In this document: in pieces, positions 35,569 through 49,399 of the stretch
Layout of the letters: every line of letters starts with the position of its first letter
Numbering within the stretch: position 1 is the stretch's first letter
Assembly (NCBI GenBank): GCA_013396655.1
Contig: WBMV01004258.1
Span: 412,701 to 476,700, forward strand
Origin: Campylorhamphus procurvoides
Taxonomy: Eukaryota; Chordata; Aves; Passeriformes; Dendrocolaptidae
Length of the DNA: 64,000 nt
Direction of reading: 5' to 3'
The notes under the pieces: model-generated
The model's database searches: none
What the model saw: the letters and a program-made list of their open reading frames with translations, nothing else
What the model was told of the DNA's origin: nothing
Program-made: the position numbers and the translations under genes

Positions 35569-36475
35569 CTCTTCCTCAGACCCCCCTAGGCATGAATGAG
35601 TGGGAGATACCTCAAGCTGAAAGTACCTTAATTTGGGGGGGTCTACATATTGACATCTCCTTGTGAGGCACCTGCTGAGCTGCCTCTGATCATCACTGGA
35701 GGTCACGACTGTGCCACCATGGTCATCCCACCAGCTTCTTGCTAGTCCAGGAGCACAGGGTGGAAGATTTCATCATGGCAAAGTGATTCAACCTGAAGCA
35801 TTTGTAGCTCCAGCACCTCCGGGTGATCTGCTGAAAGTTCAACTCATTAGATGACCCTCTATCTATTTATCTGTGCTAACATAATTTGGAAAGGTTTTTC
35901 CTCTCCATTTTAGGCAAGAGATGGGCTAATGAACCTGAAGGTTACCTGGAATGTGCCTGTGACTGCACCAAGCCTCAGATCACACTCTCAGCCTCCTTCC
36001 CTCCCTCTATGACAAGGCCATGCCTCCAGTGGTGCTCATAATTGCTATTAATCACCACTTCTTGGAAAACAGAGTGGCTCTGAAGGTGTTTGACTTTTAC
36101 AAAGCCTATAACTATGCCTGCCCTTTAATGGGATGCCTGTCCTTTAATAGACTATTTTCTCATTGCTGGATGTGATTGTGCCATAACCCCACAGGACTGC
36201 AAAGCTCTCACTCTGTTTGCTCTCTATTTGATAAAAAGCTAATTATCAAAAAGGCTGAAATTGAAACAAAACTTTTCCTTGGAATGAAGCCAAAGAATTT
36301 TCCATTGATCTGATGGAAAAGTTGCATTCTAGTTCGTGGGGAGTCGATCCCACCTGGAGCAAGAGTCCCTGGTGAGGTCACAGATTCCTCCACAGAGGAA
36401 GGCAACAATCCCCCCCTGAGTTCTTGGTGTGGTGATGAGGGTCACCTCCATGCACAGCCAACCTCACTGGCTCCT

Positions 36476-39400
36476 CAGGAGAGGTGGGCATTGTTTCCTT
36501 GCCTTGCTAGTAAATACTTCAGAATTAGTGAAAGTTTCATGGTTTGGATCAATAGAATCATAAATACTCTTTATGCCCACAGGAATTGCAGTTGTATTGG
36601 GAAAGCTTTCGGTGCAAGGCAAGGAGGTTTCAGAGCTGCCCTGAGGCAGGACAGGGGAGATCAGAAGTTTCTGAGCTGGTGTTCTGCTTGTGACCTGTTC
36701 CAGAGTTTGGGGGCTCAGGTCACCTTTGGGTGTCTGGGCTGCCAGAAGACATGAGAGGGAGGTGGAGTGCAGATAGAGGAGGCATTGACCCATGGGTGTT
36801 GGCATTCCACTCTTCCCCCAAAACTCAGGACACCACTATGGACTTCTGGAGCGAACACAAAAGTCTGTGAGAGTGGATTGGCATGGACAATTTCCTTCCT
36901 GGCAGGAAAAAGGGAGAATCTGGGTACCCTCTGCTCACAGGGGCTGTGCAAATGTGCAGGGAGGAGCAGCATTTGAGGTGCTAAAGGGTAACTCTCCTGC
37001 TCCATCACCTTCACCACCCTCCCAGAGGTGCTGTCACATCTGCAGCACCCTGGAGCTCTCTCAGGATGTGCTCAGTCACCTGCTGGATGTCTGGGGTTTC
37101 ATCCACCCCCTGAATCCTGCTCAGGAGGGATGAAATCTCTCCCTTCTGTGGCACAGGGCTCAGTGCCCAGCCCTGCCATCTGAGGAGGCTCCCAGGAGGC
37201 TCTGGAGCAGTGATGGATGCTTTCATCTCCCTCCTGAGGAACAGGTCATTGCGTCACTGTGGTCCCATCAATCCCACACTTGTCGCTCCTTTTATTTCCT
37301 TTAATGGAACTGGACAGAAGAGAATAATGGTTTCACTGGGCCTGACCCTCTGGCTGGGGTGAGACACATTCCCAGGAGGGCACAGGGGATACTCACCTGT
37401 CTCCTGCCCTGTTGATCCCACCTGGGGAGTCACAAAGGAAGCCTGGGTGCAGCAACTATCAATCCTAAACCCTTTTCCCTCTGCTCTGAAGGCTCTGAAG
37501 CTTCTACTGACCCATTACTGTCCAGGGAGGGTTCTGCTTTCCCGTAGCCCAGATGGATATTAGCAGTGGCAGAAGCTTTCTGGATGAGAAGGAAAAAAAG
37601 AGATATAGCTGGAGGGCAGCTATTACATCCAAAAAGACAAAGAAAATAAAAGATAAAAGAAGAAAAAAACCTAATAAAATTCAAGCAAACTTCCTGGGGG
37701 AATGGAAAGAAGGGAAATAGATGTTCAAAGAGCAGATGTGACTTGCAAGGCAAGCACATTCAGCGGGTAGTTGTAGGCATTTAGGATATTCCTGCCCTCC
37801 AGCTGTTTGGCTGGACAAGGGACCAGCAGGATGGAGCAGGATGGATGTCCCATCTTCAACCACAAAGCCTGACTGCTCTTCTTAAGCCACCTCCTGCAGC
37901 AGCTCAGCCTTACTGCTGGATTTGACACCGAGGCACCTCAGGATGACCATTCTGTTCCCATTTGGTTCCTCTGATGCAGCTCAAGGTCTCCCAGAAACAC
38001 CCACGTGAAGAGCTGCAGGGAACTGGTCCTGACTCCTTCCCTGCTCTCCAAGGACACACATGGTGAGCCTGCAGCATCCCGGGCTCTGACCACAGGACCC
38101 TCTGAGCCCTTTCCCTGANCAGGAGAGGTGGGCATTGTTTCCTTGCCTTGCTAGTAAATACTTCAGAATTAGTGAAAGTTTCATGGTTTGGATCAATAGA
38201 ATCATAAATACTCTTTATGCCCACAGGAATTGCAGTTGTATTGGGAGAGCTTTCGGTGCAAGGCAAGGAGGTTTCAGAGCTGCCCTGAGGCAGGACAGGG
38301 GAGATCAGAAGTTTCTGAGCTGGTGTTCTGCTTGTGACCTGTTCCAGAGTTTGGGGGCTCAGGTCACCTTTGGGTGTCTGGGCTGCCAGAAGACATGAGA
38401 GGGAGGTGGAGTGCAGATAGAGGAGGCATTGACCCATGGGTGTTGGCATTCCACTCTTCCCCCAAAACTCAGGACACCACTATGGACTTCTGGAGCGAAC
38501 ACAAAAGTCTGTGAGAGTGGATTGGCATGGACAATTTCCTTCCTGGCAGGAAAAAGGGAGAATCTGGGTACCCTCTGCTCACAGGGGCTGTGCAAATGTG
38601 CAGGGAGGAGCAGCATTTGAGGTGCTAAAGGGTAACTCTCCTGCTCCATCACCTTCACCACCCTCCCAGAGGTGCTGTCACATCTGCAGCACCCTGGAGC
38701 TCTCTCAGGATGTGCTCAGTCACCTGCTGGATGTCTGGGGTTTCATCCACCCCCTGAATCCTGCTCAGGAGGGATGAAATCTCTCCCTTCTGTGGCACAG
38801 GGCTCAGTGCCCAGCCCTGCCATCTGAGGAGGCTCCCAGGAGGCTCTGGAGCAGTGATGGATGCTTTCATCTCCCTCCTGAGGAACAGGTCATTGCGTCA
38901 CTGTGGTCCCATCAATCCCACACTTGTCGCTCCTTTTATTTCCTTTAATGGAACTGGACAGAAGAGAATAATGGTTTCACTGGGCCTGACCCTCTGGCTG
39001 GGGTGAGACACATTCCCAGGAGGGCACAGGGGATACTCACCTGTCTCCTGCCCTGTTGATCCCACCTGGGGAGTCACAAAGGAAGCCTGGGTGCAGCAAC
39101 TATCAATCCTAAACCCTTTTCCCTGTGCTCTGAAGGCTCTGAAGCTTCTACTGACCCATTACTGTCCAGGGAGGGTTCTGCTTTCCCGTAGCCCAGATGG
39201 ATATTAGCAGTGGCAGAAGCTTTCTGGATGAGAAGGAAAAAAAGAGATATAGCTGGAGGGCAGCTATTACATCCAAAAAGACAAAGAAAATAAAAGATAA
39301 AAGAAGAAAAAAACCTAATAAAATTCAAGCAAACTTCCTGGGGGAATGGAAAGAAGGGAAATAGATGTTCAAAGAGCAGATGTGACTTGCAAGGCAAGCA

Positions 39401-39762
39401 CATTCAGCGGGTAGTTGTAGGCATTTAGGATATTCCTGCCCTCCAGCTGTTTGGCTGGACAAGGGACCAGCAGGATGGAGCAGGATGGATGTCCCATCTT
39501 CAACCACAAAGCCTGACTGCTCTTCTTAAGCCACCTCCTGCAGCAGCTCAGCCTTACTGCTGGATTTGACACCGAGGCACCTCAGGATGACCATTCTGTT
39601 CCCATTTGGTTCCTCTGATGCAGCTCAAGGTCTCCCAGAAACACCCACGTGAAGAGCTGCAGGGAACTGGTCCTGACTCCTTCCCTGCTCTCCAAGGACA
39701 CACATGGTGAGCCTGCAGCATCCCGGGCTCTGACCACAGGACCCTCTGAGCCCTTTCCCTGA
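36476..39762. repeat. 1,643-bp near-identical direct duplication around a single N
   Basis: Bases 36476-38118 recur at 38120-39762 (offset 1,644) with one N at 38119 between them. I found only two differences: A at 36603 versus G at 38247, and C at 37481 versus G at 39125. About 0.1 percent divergence and an exact abutment at an N look like two haplotypes placed in series by the assembler. Neither copy contains a recognisable gene; antisense frames of about 100 codons recur in both. Confidence 0.9.
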
Positions 39763-42299
39763 CTTTTGACATCCCTGGCATAAACCACATCCTGGAAGGA
39801 ATCACATCCTCTCCAGGAAGCCACAAAGCACCGGCTCCTTAACTTTGGAGCTGTCCAGGTACTTAGAGAGAACGGAGGAGCAAGAACAGATCACTTAGTG
39901 TCGCCCATCACTATTTATTTCCCTTCCTTCCTCCCTAAACTTCGAGTTCTCCAAAGTGTTGTCATGGCTACTGAGGAGTGAACTCGACTCACTTGGGCAG
40001 CCTTTGTTCCCTCCAGGGGAGCTGAGCTCAGATTTGTCAGAGCTCTCTTGTCACCGGCTGCAAAAATATTGGGTCTCTTTCTTGAGCAGGGGTTTCTCTC
40101 TCAGCCGAAAATAAAGGGCACAGCAACAACCCGAGCCTGCTGCAAGGCAGGGCTGGGAGTGCCCCTGGGTGCTCCCAGCAAATAACTCTGGAGCTGTTCC
40201 CTCCTTTCCCTCTGCCACGTGTCAGAAGGTCAATCTGCTGGGAGGTCTTTAAGCAGTCTCCCTGCCAGGATGCTTTGCAATATATATTCTGATCAATGGT
40301 TGAAAGCGGCGTCTTTTTTGTTTTAATGGAACCTTCCCCCGCAGGATAAATTCCAAAAGGGTGTCCAGGAGCGCTGAAATATATCTCCTGGTTTTGGCTC
40401 AAATTAGGGCATGACATAATTCCCCTGAAATCAATGAAATTGTGCTCTGGGATGCTTCTCAACTGCTGATGTGAAAGCTGCGTGGCCGGAGTTTATTGCT
40501 ACTTATTGCTTACCCTTCATCTTTTTTAATATGATCCGAGTCCTGGATCGAGCACGAGGAATTCCCAAGGGTTTTGAGCAACTCACGTGGAAATCAATGG
40601 GCAGAAATGAAGAGGGGAGAGTTACCCCTTGCACATATTTCAGTTCCTGATCATAATGTGGCATCAGTACATGTGGGAAACGAGCAGATGCTCTCCTGGG
40701 GAGTGTCGAGTCCAAACAGACGATGCAGATCTATGGCAGATACTGATTTCTGTAGTTGTCAATACCAACAGAAATAATCTGGGTTTTTATTAGGAAAGCT
40801 CCTTAGATGATGGGTTTGTCACTACTCAATAAATAGTCCCTTAAAATAAAAAATAAGTTACTAAATTCAAACACGCAGAGAGAAAAGAGATGTGCAAATA
40901 CAGAGGTGAGGAGGGACAAGGTGAGCTGGGGTCAGAGCAGCCTGCCAGACTGACCCTGCCTGTGCGTGAGGGATGCTCAGATAACCCCACTCTCCAAGGA
41001 ACTGTTTGTTCCTGCTGCAAAAAAAGGCTTTGGGAAATGCTGGAACTCGAGATGGTGGGTTAGATCTCTGCAGAGCAGATGAAACCCCCTGGGCAAACTC
41101 TCTTGAATATCACAGGGACAATATAAGTTCAATCCCGTTCTATTAAAAGATAAGTAGAAGGAAGAAGAACGTGCCTTTACTCCTGTGTTTTCTTGTAGTG
41201 ATTCGGTTGCCTGGACATTCATATCACAGTAACCTCCTTTAGTTATTGCACCCAGAGCTCCCTTTTCCTTTGAACTTCACAGCTCTCAGATGTGTGTTAA
41301 CATTAGCACCTCTCATCCAGCTATTGACTGAGGCATATTTGTAGGGGGAAACATTTCCTTCCTATCTCTGCTTTCCACAGTTGCTTATTCATTTTGTTGT
41401 TGCTGCTGTTTTTCTTCCCTGAACATCTTTCCATTGAAGGGTTTCTGGTTCTTCCCAAAGTGGCCACACATGGGGCTCATAAAGCTGCTGTTTGAAAAAG
41501 AACACCCGGCCTCACTGAAGCACTTGAGTCTTTTCACAGTGCATTAATCCTGTCAGGATTTGAGTTTCATGATCTATGTCAGCAAAGCAAGAACCACTCA
41601 GTGTTCACTGCTGGAGGATTGGGAATGGCAGTTTAGGAATGCCCTGAATGGCCTTGGAGGTTGGAGCTCCAGCTCCTCAATCACCAGGGAAGACTTTCCT
41701 TGGATGTTCAGGTGAAAGGCAGTTTAGAAATGTTCCCCAGCACCAATTAGTGCATCAGGTACAGCAGAGAAGCTGCCAGCTCTTCTGGCTTCTCATCTTG
41801 CAAGCTAGAGTGACCTATTGCTCCTCATCACCCAAGACATCTGCCCTCAACTCTTCTTCACTCTTGGGACTGGAACTCAAAGAATAAGAACAAAATGGTT
41901 TCCCCTTCCAGGAAAAGCCACGATTTCAAAAACATTCCCCATCCTTTTGAAGGCAAAATGGATTTTGTGATGTTTGATGCAAACTCACACCTCTCCCAGA
42001 TGATGGATGAGGTGGAGGAGTGGTGGGATGTGGCCGTGGAACCTGAAAATGAGGTCCCCACTCTTTGCTTTCCAAATCCAAACTTGCTCCTCTCCCTTGC
42101 CTCGAGTTTGGAGGAATCCCCGGACTGTTATCCCACCTCAAACCTGCCTATTTCTTGGAAAAACATTACTAAGTTTGTCCTACTCTGAAAGCTCCAGCTT
42201 TGGTGGACCTTCCTTTTCATTCCCACCCACCAGTGATGCCTCTGAGTTCAAGAAAATCCAAGGTTTGGTATTGGAGGAGAGACATCTCCCATGTGAGCA
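39763..42299. other. Intergenic stretch, nothing recognised
   Basis: No supported gene or mobile element. Several AT-rich islands (for example 40260-40480 and 40780-40900) are non-repetitive and unexplained. Confidence 0.5.
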
Positions 42300-42490
42300 C
42301 AGTCAAGAAATGGAACGTGGTGCTCAGAGAACTTGTTCCATCTCCAGCCATGGATGTTTCCAAGAGCAGACTGGACACAGCCCTGAGCAACCCAGTCCAG
42401 CCACAAGCTGCCCCTCCTTTGAGCAGGAGGTTGGACCAGAGACCTCCTGAGGCCCCTTCCACCCCAAACTACCCTACAATGCCATGATAT
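42300..42490 (+). mobile_element. Diverged CR1 LINE 3' fragment
   Basis: Phrases such as 'gcagactggacacagccctg', 'gagcaggaggttggaccaga' and 'cctcctgaggccccttccac' match an old CR1 tail. The copy is strongly mutated. Confidence 0.6.
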
Positions 42491-44422
42491 TATGACCCTG
42501 TGGTCTTGTTAGGGAGTAGCCCAGCAGTTCCAGCAGCTTCCAGGGGTGTAAAGAGGAATCCTGTGAGGAATCTGAAGGCACAAAATTGTGGTCTCTGTCC
42601 TATTGTCCATCAGCAGAACCTCTTTACAGCCCGTGGGCTTCTCCAAGTCTTGCATCCTGCAGTAATTCCTTTGTCTTCAGGACTCTTTGCCTTTTACCCC
42701 CTCAAAGGCACTGAAGGTGGGACCATTGGTGAGGAACTGTAATGGCTGGGAAGAGATTTCTATTCTCAGCACTGCTCAAATCTGCAGGAGAGTGTTCCAC
42801 TTGCTCTCCCTCTCCGCTCTCCTCTTGTTAAACAGAGACAGTTTGGAAGGGCAATATTTATAAATTATTTAGCCCTGTGCTCTGCTGAGCCACTGAAATA
42901 ATCACTGGCTGTCCCCACATCAGGACTTCTTCACACCAAAGGGCATTTGCACATGGGGCAGGCAGGTTTCTTGGGCTCCTCGTTGTAGGTTTTCTCCTCC
43001 CCCTCCCTCACTCCTTCCATCTGCGGGGAAATGCAATAATTCACCAGTCCCCATTTCTGGATGTATTTTCAGGCACTGAAGAGCTTGACCACTCACTGTT
43101 AATCAATAGAGTTGGAGTGTGGCCATCAGTCTATTACTGTTTCCAGCTTCTTCAAAGCAGAAAATGTCTGGAAAAATGAAAGGCAGAGATGAAATACACA
43201 CATTTCCCTGGTAATATTTCAGAGGCAAGGGCGCAGCGGTAGCTTTCTTTTTTAAGCCTGTTCCCTATATATAAAATATATTTGAGGGCTTTGGGGAATG
43301 AAGAAAAATTAAAATAATTAAGGAGCTGACAGAATTGATTTAGAGTCAGGGGAAAGAGGCAAAGAATTAAACACGTGCAGGGATGGAAGTGACCTGAGCA
43401 ACCAACCCCTGGCTCTGCTCTGGGGACCTGCTGGGCCAACACATTTGCACCTTTACCCTGGACTGGTGGGAAACCAGGGGGCTGGAATGGTCTCCTGAGG
43501 GTGCCAAGGCCTCTCATAACGAGTGCTGTGCTGCAAGGGATAGAGCTTTCCAAAGTTAAAGTCAATCCAGGGCTCAAGTTCGTGTTCTGGCCCCTCAGGG
43601 AGGTTTTCAGACCCTCCCCATGCAGGAGAGGTCTCAGAGCAGCCAAAGCAAAGGGTGCAAAATTCCTACCAGTGTGTTGGAAGAGGGAGCAGCTTCCATG
43701 GGCACGATGGCACCTCAGCCTGCCTGGCCAAACCTGGATGACTCACCAGGTGACATCAAAGCTTCACCTCCAGGGACATCAGCAAGACAGAGAAGCTGAG
43801 CCAGCCTGGACTGAGCCAGTCAGGGATGTGTAAAAGCCTCTCCACGAGTCCCAGGTTATTTTAGGAAGGCAGCAGTAACTGTGAGCACGTCTGTGCTCCA
43901 GGCAGCAGATGGAGGATGCATAATTTAAAATAGGAGTGACCAGATGAAGGTTTCTCCATCTGTTTTTCAAGTGCAGCAGTAGGACAAATCCTCTCACATC
44001 CGATAAGACTCACCCGGGAGTTTCGCTTCCAAGGGACAAGCTGTGCAAGCCCAGACCTTCAGAGGTTCTTCCCTCCTCTCTGATAAAGCACAGTCCTCTC
44101 TTTGCCATTCCAAGAACCTCCTGGTAGTAAGAATCCTAAGTCATCATCACAAAAACCCGCCCTCGCTTGGATTAGGAGCCCAGAGGAAAAAATAACCCAA
44201 ACATTTGATGTTTCCCAAAGAGCAACTTTAGCTGCACCTTCACTCTGATGCTCAAGAGCCCTTCACAGAAACCAACCTCATTTCAGTGTGTTGAGCAGCC
44301 CTTTCTCTCCTGAAAAGCTGAATCAGTCACGTGGATGTCTCTGGAGATCAGTGGGCACTTTGTGGCACATGAAAACCATTTGGATGAGATTCCACACAGG
44401 ACACTGGCTGGACATCTTTCAC
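42491..44422. other. Intergenic stretch, nothing recognised
   Basis: No gene is supported. AT-rich single-copy text at 42845-42910 and 43210-43345 might be regulatory; this is a guess from composition only. Confidence 0.45.
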
Positions 44423-44605
44423 TGAAATCATAGGGTCATGGAATGGTTTGGGTTGGAAGGGACCTTAAAGATCATCTCATTCCATCCCTTCCACCAGCCC
44501 AGGGTGCTCCAAGCCCCGTCCAACCTGGCCTTGGGCACTTCCAGGGATCCAGGGGCAGCCACAGTTTCTCTGGGCACCCTCACAGGGAAGAATTTCTTCC
44601 CAAAA
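44423..44605 (-). mobile_element. CR1 LINE 3' fragment
   Basis: The + strand reads 'ggtcatggaatggtttgggt', 'tggaagggaccttaaagatc', 'gtgctccaagccccgtccaa' and 'ccctcacagggaagaatttc', the reverse complement of a CR1 tail. Confidence 0.9.
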
Positions 44606-45804
44606 TGCTGCTTTGCATCAAAGAAAACTTATATTCAAAAGCTTCCAGAGAAAACCACTTGAAATCAATTTTTCAGTGAAGAATAGTTTATATATAAGAC
44701 CTTTAAACCTCCAGCTGAGGAGATTCAAAAGCTCTCTTTGTGCGTACTTTTTAAATGCCTTTCAGATTATTTCATGACACGACACGTGACTGAACCAAAA
44801 CCTCTGAGGGCACTGGTTCTGCCAGAACTGGACCCCAAAGAAGCCAGCTGAGACCAGAGCCCTTCTGCAGTGCTGCAAAGGCAGAATCCTCCAGGCTCCA
44901 AGGATTTATCACCCAATGGGAGACACAGCAGGACAGAGCTGTGCATGTGGTGGCATCTCCATCCTTGGAGGTTCTTAAGACTGGGACAGACAAAGCCCTT
45001 GTCCCCATGACCCAGCCCCAGGGACAGTCCTGCTTGGAGCAGGTTAGAATCAGGACTTCCAGCCATCCCATTCATCCGTGGTCTCTTTGGATGCCTCCAG
45101 ACCCATTTTCACTCACTCCAAGAAGCATTTGGGCACTGAAGATGCCATTCCTGCAGCGAGGACCTTCACAAGTCTAACTTCTGGTGGAGTTTTTCCTCTC
45201 CTCCCTTAGTGAGATCAGCCCACATCCTCCTTTATTCCCAAAGTCTGCCTCCATCCCCAGGAAGCGCTTTGCCTCTAACGTGATTAGCTTCTCCTTGGCA
45301 AGCTGCCTAGAAAGCAAAAAATTGGGGTGGAAAAGTGGATTTTCCAGTGGTGAGAACCAACCACACGCTGATGTTCCTTCACAACATTTTCCCAGCTGAA
45401 ATATCTGTGCCATGAGAGATTCAGAGGCAGAGATTCCTCACCCTTCTCCTCGTCCTGCCCCTGCAAGGGCGTGTTTCTCCTCGAGGAGGTTCATGAAGGT
45501 CATTGCTCACTCCAGATCTGTTTGGCCACTTGAGAGCTGCCGTAGGCTACGATCCTTCTCGTGCCTTTTGCAGCCACTCAGCCATCTGGACAGCTCCAAA
45601 GAGGCATCTGTTCACTCTGGTCCCTTGCTGGGATGGAGATGATCCTCTGTGAGCTGAGAGCCAGAGGAGTCTATCCTGTCATTTTGACTCCACAGCCTGG
45701 AGCCACTCAAAACCTGCATCACGTGAAAGGCTTGGTTAGCAACAGGATGAGGCTGGAAAAGCTGGGAGGCTCCACAAAAGCCAAACACAGGGGCAGAGAT
45801 ATCC
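44606..45804. other. Intergenic stretch with a weak CR1 remnant
   Basis: No gene is supported. Text at 44947-45015 ('catctccatccttggaggtt' and 'actgggacagacaaagccct') resembles a diverged CR1 segment on the + strand. Confidence 0.4.
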
Positions 45805-46040
45805 ATAAATCCATGATCCTACGGGTTTTTTCCAACCTAAATGATCCTATGAAGGACTGGGGAGAGCAACACCATCCTGGGGGCAGAACATCTGTCATGG
45901 GTCTAAAGGTGGACAAGACTGGATGGGCCTTGGAGCAACCTGGTCGAGCAGGAGTTGTCCCTGCCCATGGCAGGGAGCTGGAACGAGGTGATCCTTAAGA
46001 TCCCTCCCAACACAAACCAGTCTGGGATTCCATGATTCCA
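45805..46040 (+). mobile_element. Two adjoining CR1 tail fragments
   Basis: The first ends 'ttttttccaacctaaatgat' plus 'cctatgaag' (about 45805-45855). The second (about 45905-46037) has 'ggccttggagcaacctggtc', 'tccctgcccatggcagggag' and 'gattccatgattcc'. They are of different CR1 types and probably inserted separately. Confidence 0.75.
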
Positions 46041-47319
46041 AGGTGATCCCATGGGCTTATATGAACTGCTGGGAGGGAAAAGGGGCAGAAGAAAAGACAC
46101 CAGCTTTAGTGAAGACATGAAAAGCTCAATAGATGGTTGTGTTCACCATCAGAGATCTCTAGAGCTGCAAGGAAGACCTACAGCATCTGCTCAGAAGGAG
46201 GACCCATTCTTAGACCTTCTTTTGTAGGTTTTATCCAAACCTGCTTCTGATTTCTGCTGACAGAAATACTTCTAGAAAGTTCCAAGCACTTTTCCAGCCT
46301 TTATTGCATCCTAAGCACTAAATTCTTGATCCTCAGTGGACACCAAGTGCGTCCAGTGGGTCCTACAGGTCACAGCCCTTTATGGGAAGCTGGTCTTTGC
46401 CTTCCCTCCTAGTCCTGCCCCTTCTTAAGCAAGTTTTCCCAGCTCATTTTACATTCCTCATGTGCAGCCTAAATGGATTAGTCTTCTTCCCACTTGGACA
46501 CATGGCCTAACTTTCCCTTTTAGGGAAGGGACCCAAGTCTGGACACCAAATTGCATCTAAGACAGTCCAGTGTGAAGGCCATGACATCCTCCAGTCACTC
46601 ATTTCCACCCAGCCTGGAGATTGGGAAGGAGGATTTTGTCAAGGATTGTTTTACCCAGATATCTCTCAGTCTACATCAGTCCTGCTGGGAAATTAGGAGA
46701 GGATAGGTGGACCAGAGGACCATCCTCCAGAAGGGCTGGTCCTACCACCCACCTCATCTATAGGGCCAGGAATGGGTGAAATGTCTAAAGATCCCAGTTC
46801 TTGCCTTTGGCTGTTTCTGTTCAATCCTTGAAACAATCTTCTCCTGTGGCTGAAATGTTGGCAGGGTTTATTTCCACTTTTATCTTCATCCACCTCTCTG
46901 CTATTCCTGGACCACAGAGCAAAGTCTGTGCATCTTGATGTATAAAATAACAGCTCATCTTCTTTCAACACTCTAGGAAAAAACCCTACAACTGCCTCAG
47001 CAACCCCTTCCTGCCTCCAGGCCATAACAATGGGAAGCAGAAATGTGGAAAAAGGGATGAGAAAAGGGAGTTTTACCTTAATTGATGTCAGTGCACTTAA
47101 GGAGCACACGTTTGCTTTTGCTGGGCTTCATTCCAGGGTATGTTCTCCTAATTACCCAGAGCTGGGACCTCTCCAGTCTGGTGTTTCAGTGCCAGGGGCT
47201 CCACGGGATGGAGCTGAGCTGGCTCTTTGGGCTTCTTAGTTAAAGATGTCTGGAAGTGTGTTTTCTGGAGTGGTTTCCATTTGGGACTGGGTCGGGTTCA
47301 TCACTTTCAGAGGAGATGT
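46041..47319. other. Intergenic stretch, nothing recognised
   Basis: No supported gene. Possible very old minus-strand CR1 text around 46510-46600 is too diverged to call. Confidence 0.4.
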
Positions 47320-47388
47320 TACAGAGTCACAGGATTTTCTGAGCTGGAAGGGACCCACAAAGACCATCAAGTCCAGCTCTGTGTTAAG
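47320..47388 (-). mobile_element. CR1 LINE 3' end fragment
   Basis: The + strand reads 'gagtcacaggattttctgag', 'ctggaagggacccacaaaga' and 'ccatcaagtccagctctgtg', the reverse complement of a CR1 tail. Confidence 0.7.
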
Positions 47389-48296
47389 GATTTTTGTTGT
47401 GGGGAGGGAAATGGGAAAGGCTGGCTTTTCCCTGGAAGTGTTTGTCCCCTGTGAAATTAAATGAGGGCACACCCCAGCTTGGAAGTTACTTATTTCTGAG
47501 TTTTATCACACATATTTGATGCCAATATTATCAGATTAGAATCCATCTGCCAGTGACACCATCAGAATAAAACAGTTCGAAGGCATTTCCAAGCTGGGAT
47601 GTTCATTCTGCAGGGAAATACATACTTTTCATCCTTCCATGGCAAACCCTTGCTCTGAACTTCCAGGGGAAGATTGCAATCTCTACCCTGTTGCTGCTGC
47701 AAACCCTCTGAAGGGCAAGGTTGCTCAGCAGTCCCCAAAAATGATGTGTGGCTGTTGCTTCTCCTTCCACACCCCAGGCACTTGGAGCTCTCTCCAGGCA
47801 CAACAGCCCCCGGCTCTTGCCATGGATTTCCTGCCCTGCAGAGCTTTGTTGTGTTGCAGGGGGAGAGTTTGTCCTAGAGAAGGACATTTTTCCTTGCCCT
47901 GGGAATATTTACAGTGGAGGGAATGAGGTGGATGCAGAAGAAGCCTGGAGAGAATTGTGTGATGGTGGGGAGACTTCTCCTGTCCTTCCTTCATCGGCAT
48001 CTCGTGCCCTGGGGAATCCCACAAGGCTGGGAGTTTGGAGCCACAGTGGCAGAGCAAACCAGAGCACAGAGAATTCATTGAAGAAACTGAGTCTTCTCCC
48101 TTCCCCAGCAGAGCTGCCTCCTCTTCCAGCCTTCCAGGGGATCTGAACTGTCCTGCTCTGCACCTTCAGCACCCCTGCATGGCACCCAAATCTCTTCCAA
48201 GGCTGCATCCAGCTCCTCTATCCTTGGTCCAAGGCAGGCAAATCAGCTAAGACCTGAATTGTCATGTCCAAGTTTTTCTCACCAGTGTGAATCAGA
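47389..48296. other. Intergenic stretch, nothing recognised
   Basis: Moderately GC-rich single-copy text. Overlapping short frames on both strands show no domain features. Confidence 0.45.
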
Positions 48297-48775
48297 CTCA
48301 CAGAACCATTAAGGTTGGAAAAGACTCCTAAAATCATCAAGTTCCACCTTTGATTGATCTCCATCTTGTCAACTATAGATCTAAATGTCACATAGAGTTG
48401 TTTCTTGGACACCTCCAGGGATGGGGACTCCACCACCCTCCCTGCACAGCCCTTTCCAGTGCCTCACCACCCTTTCAAGGAAGAAATTCCTACTGATGTT
48501 CAACCTAAACCTCCCCTGGTGCAACCTGCGGCCACTTCCCCTTGTCCTGTCCTGGCTCCCCCCTCCTGGCAGGGACTTGCAGAGCCAGAAGGTCCCCCCT
48601 GAGCCTCCTTTTCTCCAGGCTGAGCCCCCCCAGCTCCCTCAGCCCCTCCTGCTGCTCCAGCCCCTTCCCAGCTCCCTTCCCTTCCCTGGTCTCACTCCAG
48701 CCCCTCGTTGTCTCTCCTGCCTGAGGGTCCCAGAACTGGGTTCAGGACTCAGGGAGCACCACGTGGGTCACAGAG
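48297..48775 (-). mobile_element. CR1 LINE 3' fragment (about 480 bp)
   Basis: The + strand reads 'cattaaggttggaaaagact', 'gacacctccagggatgggga', 'aggaagaaattcctactgat', 'aacctcccctggtgcaacct' and 'ctccttttctccaggctgag'. All are reverse complements of CR1. The last part is nearly identical to the element at 11540-11730. Confidence 0.9.
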
Positions 48776-49399
48776 GCTTCACAACCTCCTTCCCCCTCCC
48801 AGATGTCCATGCTGGGCAGCCCTGGCCACTTTGCAGCGTGACCCTTGTCCTGTCCTGGGCATTCCCAGAGCAATGGATGAAGAAGCAGCAGTGCTTGAGG
48901 TTTCTTCCCATCATGGGAGCTGCTGGAATGAACTCCCCAGGACATTATGGTGACTAAGGGATGACTGCAGCTCCCTCCCTGTGTGTGAACCCTCTCATAC
49001 ACAGGTGCACGTGTCTTGCTCGCCTCTCAAACTCTGCACCCCAAACCCCTTCAGCAAATCCTCCTTTCTCCTCAACCTCTTTTCCACCCTGGAAGGAACC
49101 CAAACAGCTGTGCAAAAAGCAGTCCCAGGAATGGGATGACTGTGGATACTCGAGCCTTGGGGGCTTTAGAGGGACTGTTTGATGGCCACAGCTGCCTTGC
49201 ATGGCACACTGAAAACACAGGAGAGTGAGAGGAATGAGAGCAGTGAGAGCAGCGAGGTGCTGCATGGGGCAGGGCTTGCCAAAGAGCCCTCTGGAGGCAC
49301 AGGAGCTGATGAGTTTGAAGGGAGAAGCTGGTTTATCTCGCTGTTGGGTCTGTGGGTGTAGGTAAATTTCCATGTGTCCTCCCTTGCCACATGTGGGTA

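Noticed and set aside
34333..35706. Frames of 239-418 codons over the purine satellite
   Set aside because: The GGAAAA-type array has no stop codon in any frame; the encoded Lys/Glu or Phe/Leu repeats follow from the 19-bp unit.
36464..38870. Repeated frames of 60-180 codons in both copies of the 1.64-kb block
   Set aside because: They recur only because the DNA is duplicated; there are no domains, and the longest (37910-38449) bridges the artificial join at the N.
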